Assembly (NCBI RefSeq): GCF_900110885.1
Contig: NZ_FOFJ01000016.1
Location: 5,805-69,804 of the forward strand
Length of the DNA: 64,000 nucleotides
From: Azotobacter beijerinckii
GTDB lineage: Bacteria; Pseudomonadota; Gammaproteobacteria; Pseudomonadales; Pseudomonadaceae
Direction of reading: 5' to 3'
Part shown: in pieces, positions 62,985-64,000 of the stretch
How positions within the stretch are numbered: position 1 is the stretch's first letter
How the letters are laid out: the number at the start of each line of letters is the position of its first letter
Program-made: the position numbers and the translations under genes
The notes under the pieces: generated by a model
What the model was told of the DNA's origin: nothing
Seen by the model: the letters and a program-made list of their open reading frames with translations, nothing else
Databases searched by the model: none

Positions 62985-64000
62985 GCCGTTCCATCGACAC
63001 CCTCTTGATCGCCAACCGCGGCGAGATCGCCTGCCGGGTGATGCGCACCGCCAAGGCCATGGGCCTGACCACCGTGGCCGTGCACAGCGCCATCGACCGC
63101 CACGCCCGGCATGTGCGCGAGGCCGACCTGGCGGTGGGCCTCGGCGGCGCCAAGCCGGCCGAGAGCTACCTGCGGATCGACGGGATCGTCGCCGCCGCCC
63201 GCGAGAGCGGCGCCCAGGCCGTCCATCCGGGCTATGGCTTTTTGTCCGAGAACGCCGAGTTCGCCCGCGCCTGCGAGGCCGCCGGGCTGCTGTTCCTCGG
63301 TCCGCCGGCTGCGGCCATCGAGGCGATGGGCAGCAAGTCGGCGGCCAAGGCGCTGATGGAGGCGGCCGGCGTGCCGCTGGTGCCCGGCTACCACGGCGAG
63401 GCGCAGGACTACGAAACCTTCCGCGCCGCCGCCGAGACCATCGGCTACCCGGTGCTGCTTAAGGCCACCGCCGGCGGCGGCGGCAAGGGTATGAAGGTGG
63501 TCGAAGCGGAGGCCCAACTGGCGGAAGCGCTGGAGTCGGCCCGCCGCGAGGCCCGGGCGGCGTTCGGCGATGCGCGCATGCTGGTGGAAAAATACGTGGA
63601 GAGGCCGCGCCATGTGGAGATCCAGGTGTTCGCCGACCGGCACGGCCACTGCCTGTACCTCTTTGAGCGCGACTGCTCGATCCAGCGTCGCCACCAGAAG
63701 GTGGTCGAGGAGGCCCCGGCGCCAGGTCTGTCGCCCGCGCTGCGCCGGGCCATGGGCGAGACGGCGGTGAAGGCGGCCCAGGCCATCGGCTACGTCGGCG
63801 CCGGCACCGTGGAATTCCTCCTCGATGCGCGCGGCGAGTTCTTCTTCATGGAGATGAATACCCGCCTGCAGGTCGAGCACCCGGTCACCGAGGCGATCAC
63901 CGGCCTCGACCTGGTCGCCTGGCAGATCCGCATCGCCCGCGGCGAGCCGCTGCCGATCGGCCAGGAGCAGGTACCGCTGCACGGCCATGCCATCGAGGTG
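62981..64000 (+). CDS. liuD: Methylcrotonyl-CoA carboxylase, biotin-carboxylase (alpha) subunit, 5' part
   Basis: The first 340 residues are present; the gene runs past the window end. The biotin-carboxylase N-lobe [18 protein letters not shown] (8-25), the ATP-grasp glycine loop [14 protein letters not shown] (near 160) and [16 protein letters not shown] (near 290) are visible. The start ATG lies within the liuC stop (ATGA) behind CAGGAGG. The biotinyl domain would be beyond the window. Confidence 0.95.
   Translation, partial: MSRSIDTLLIANRGEIACRVMRTAKAMGLTTVAVHSAIDRHARHVREADLAVGLGGAKPAESYLRIDGIVAAARESGAQAVHPGYGFLSENAEFARACEAAGLLFLGPPAAAIEAMGSKSAAKALMEAAGVPLVPGYHGEAQDYETFRAAAETIGYPVLLKATAGGGGKGMKVVEAEAQLAEALESARREARAAFGDARMLVEKYVERPRHVEIQVFADRHGHCLYLFERDCSIQRRHQKVVEEAPAPGLSPALRRAMGETAVKAAQAIGYVGAGTVEFLLDARGEFFFMEMNTRLQVEHPVTEAITGLDLVAWQIRIARGEPLPIGQEQVPLHGHAIEV

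Overview
The window is GC-rich DNA from a gammaproteobacterium of the Pseudomonadaceae. Three things point there: OprD-type porins, a liuABCD leucine/isoprenoid operon and tRNA-Arg(CCG) used as an integration site. Pseudomonas or Azotobacter is likely; the species cannot be settled from sequence alone.

Layout. (1) 1-18932 is an integrative element inserted at the 3' end of tRNA-Arg(CCG). It is bounded by a direct repeat of at least 95 bp (1-95 and 18838-18932) and carries a P4-type tyrosine integrase next to the tRNA. Inside, read leftward from the integrase, are an iteron block, an unknown gene, a chain of stop/start-overlapping genes (excisionase-like HTH, AlpA-like HTH, unknowns), a structured RNA-like leader, a 977-residue Toprim/DUF927 primase-helicase, a coiled-coil protein and a phage-type S49 head protease. 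Next come two defence operons, SIR2-HerA and an ABC-three-component (ABC-3C) nuclease system. The far left end is about 1.4 kb of gene-free DNA made of inverted copies of the iteron and leader modules. The element looks like a phage-satellite relative whose tail now carries defence genes. (2) 19154-36290 is host metabolism: a periplasmic multicopper oxidase, then a large tricarboxylate region. That region has TcuR/TcuA/TcuB (tricarballylate dehydrogenation), two CitMHS transporters each followed by a TerC metal-transport protein, a PrpF/GalD-like isomerase, DctA, an OpdH-like OprD porin and an AbrB-family protein. Together they would take up tri- and dicarboxylates (citrate, tricarballylate, aconitate) and feed them to the TCA cycle. 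(3) 36397-45436 holds an RND tripartite efflux operon with a histidine-rich loop, an orphan serine recombinase and a second OprD-type porin. (4) 45437-58812 is an accessory surface-glycan-like locus: three giant paralogues (GT-A domain, degenerate methyltransferase domain, ELM1/GtrOC1 domain), two paralogous 2-oxoglutarate/Fe(II) dioxygenase-like proteins, one GT4 and one GT2 glycosyltransferase, and a TnpB remnant. (5) 59252-64000 is liuA-liuB-liuC-liuD (leucine to HMG-CoA); liuD runs off the window.

The least explained parts are the ELM1 fusion/dioxygenase locus and the left-end repeat architecture of the element. On excision and circularisation, the iteron modules at the element's two ends would lie within about 3.2 kb of each other around attP, as the ori/crr pair does in P4-like satellites (inference).
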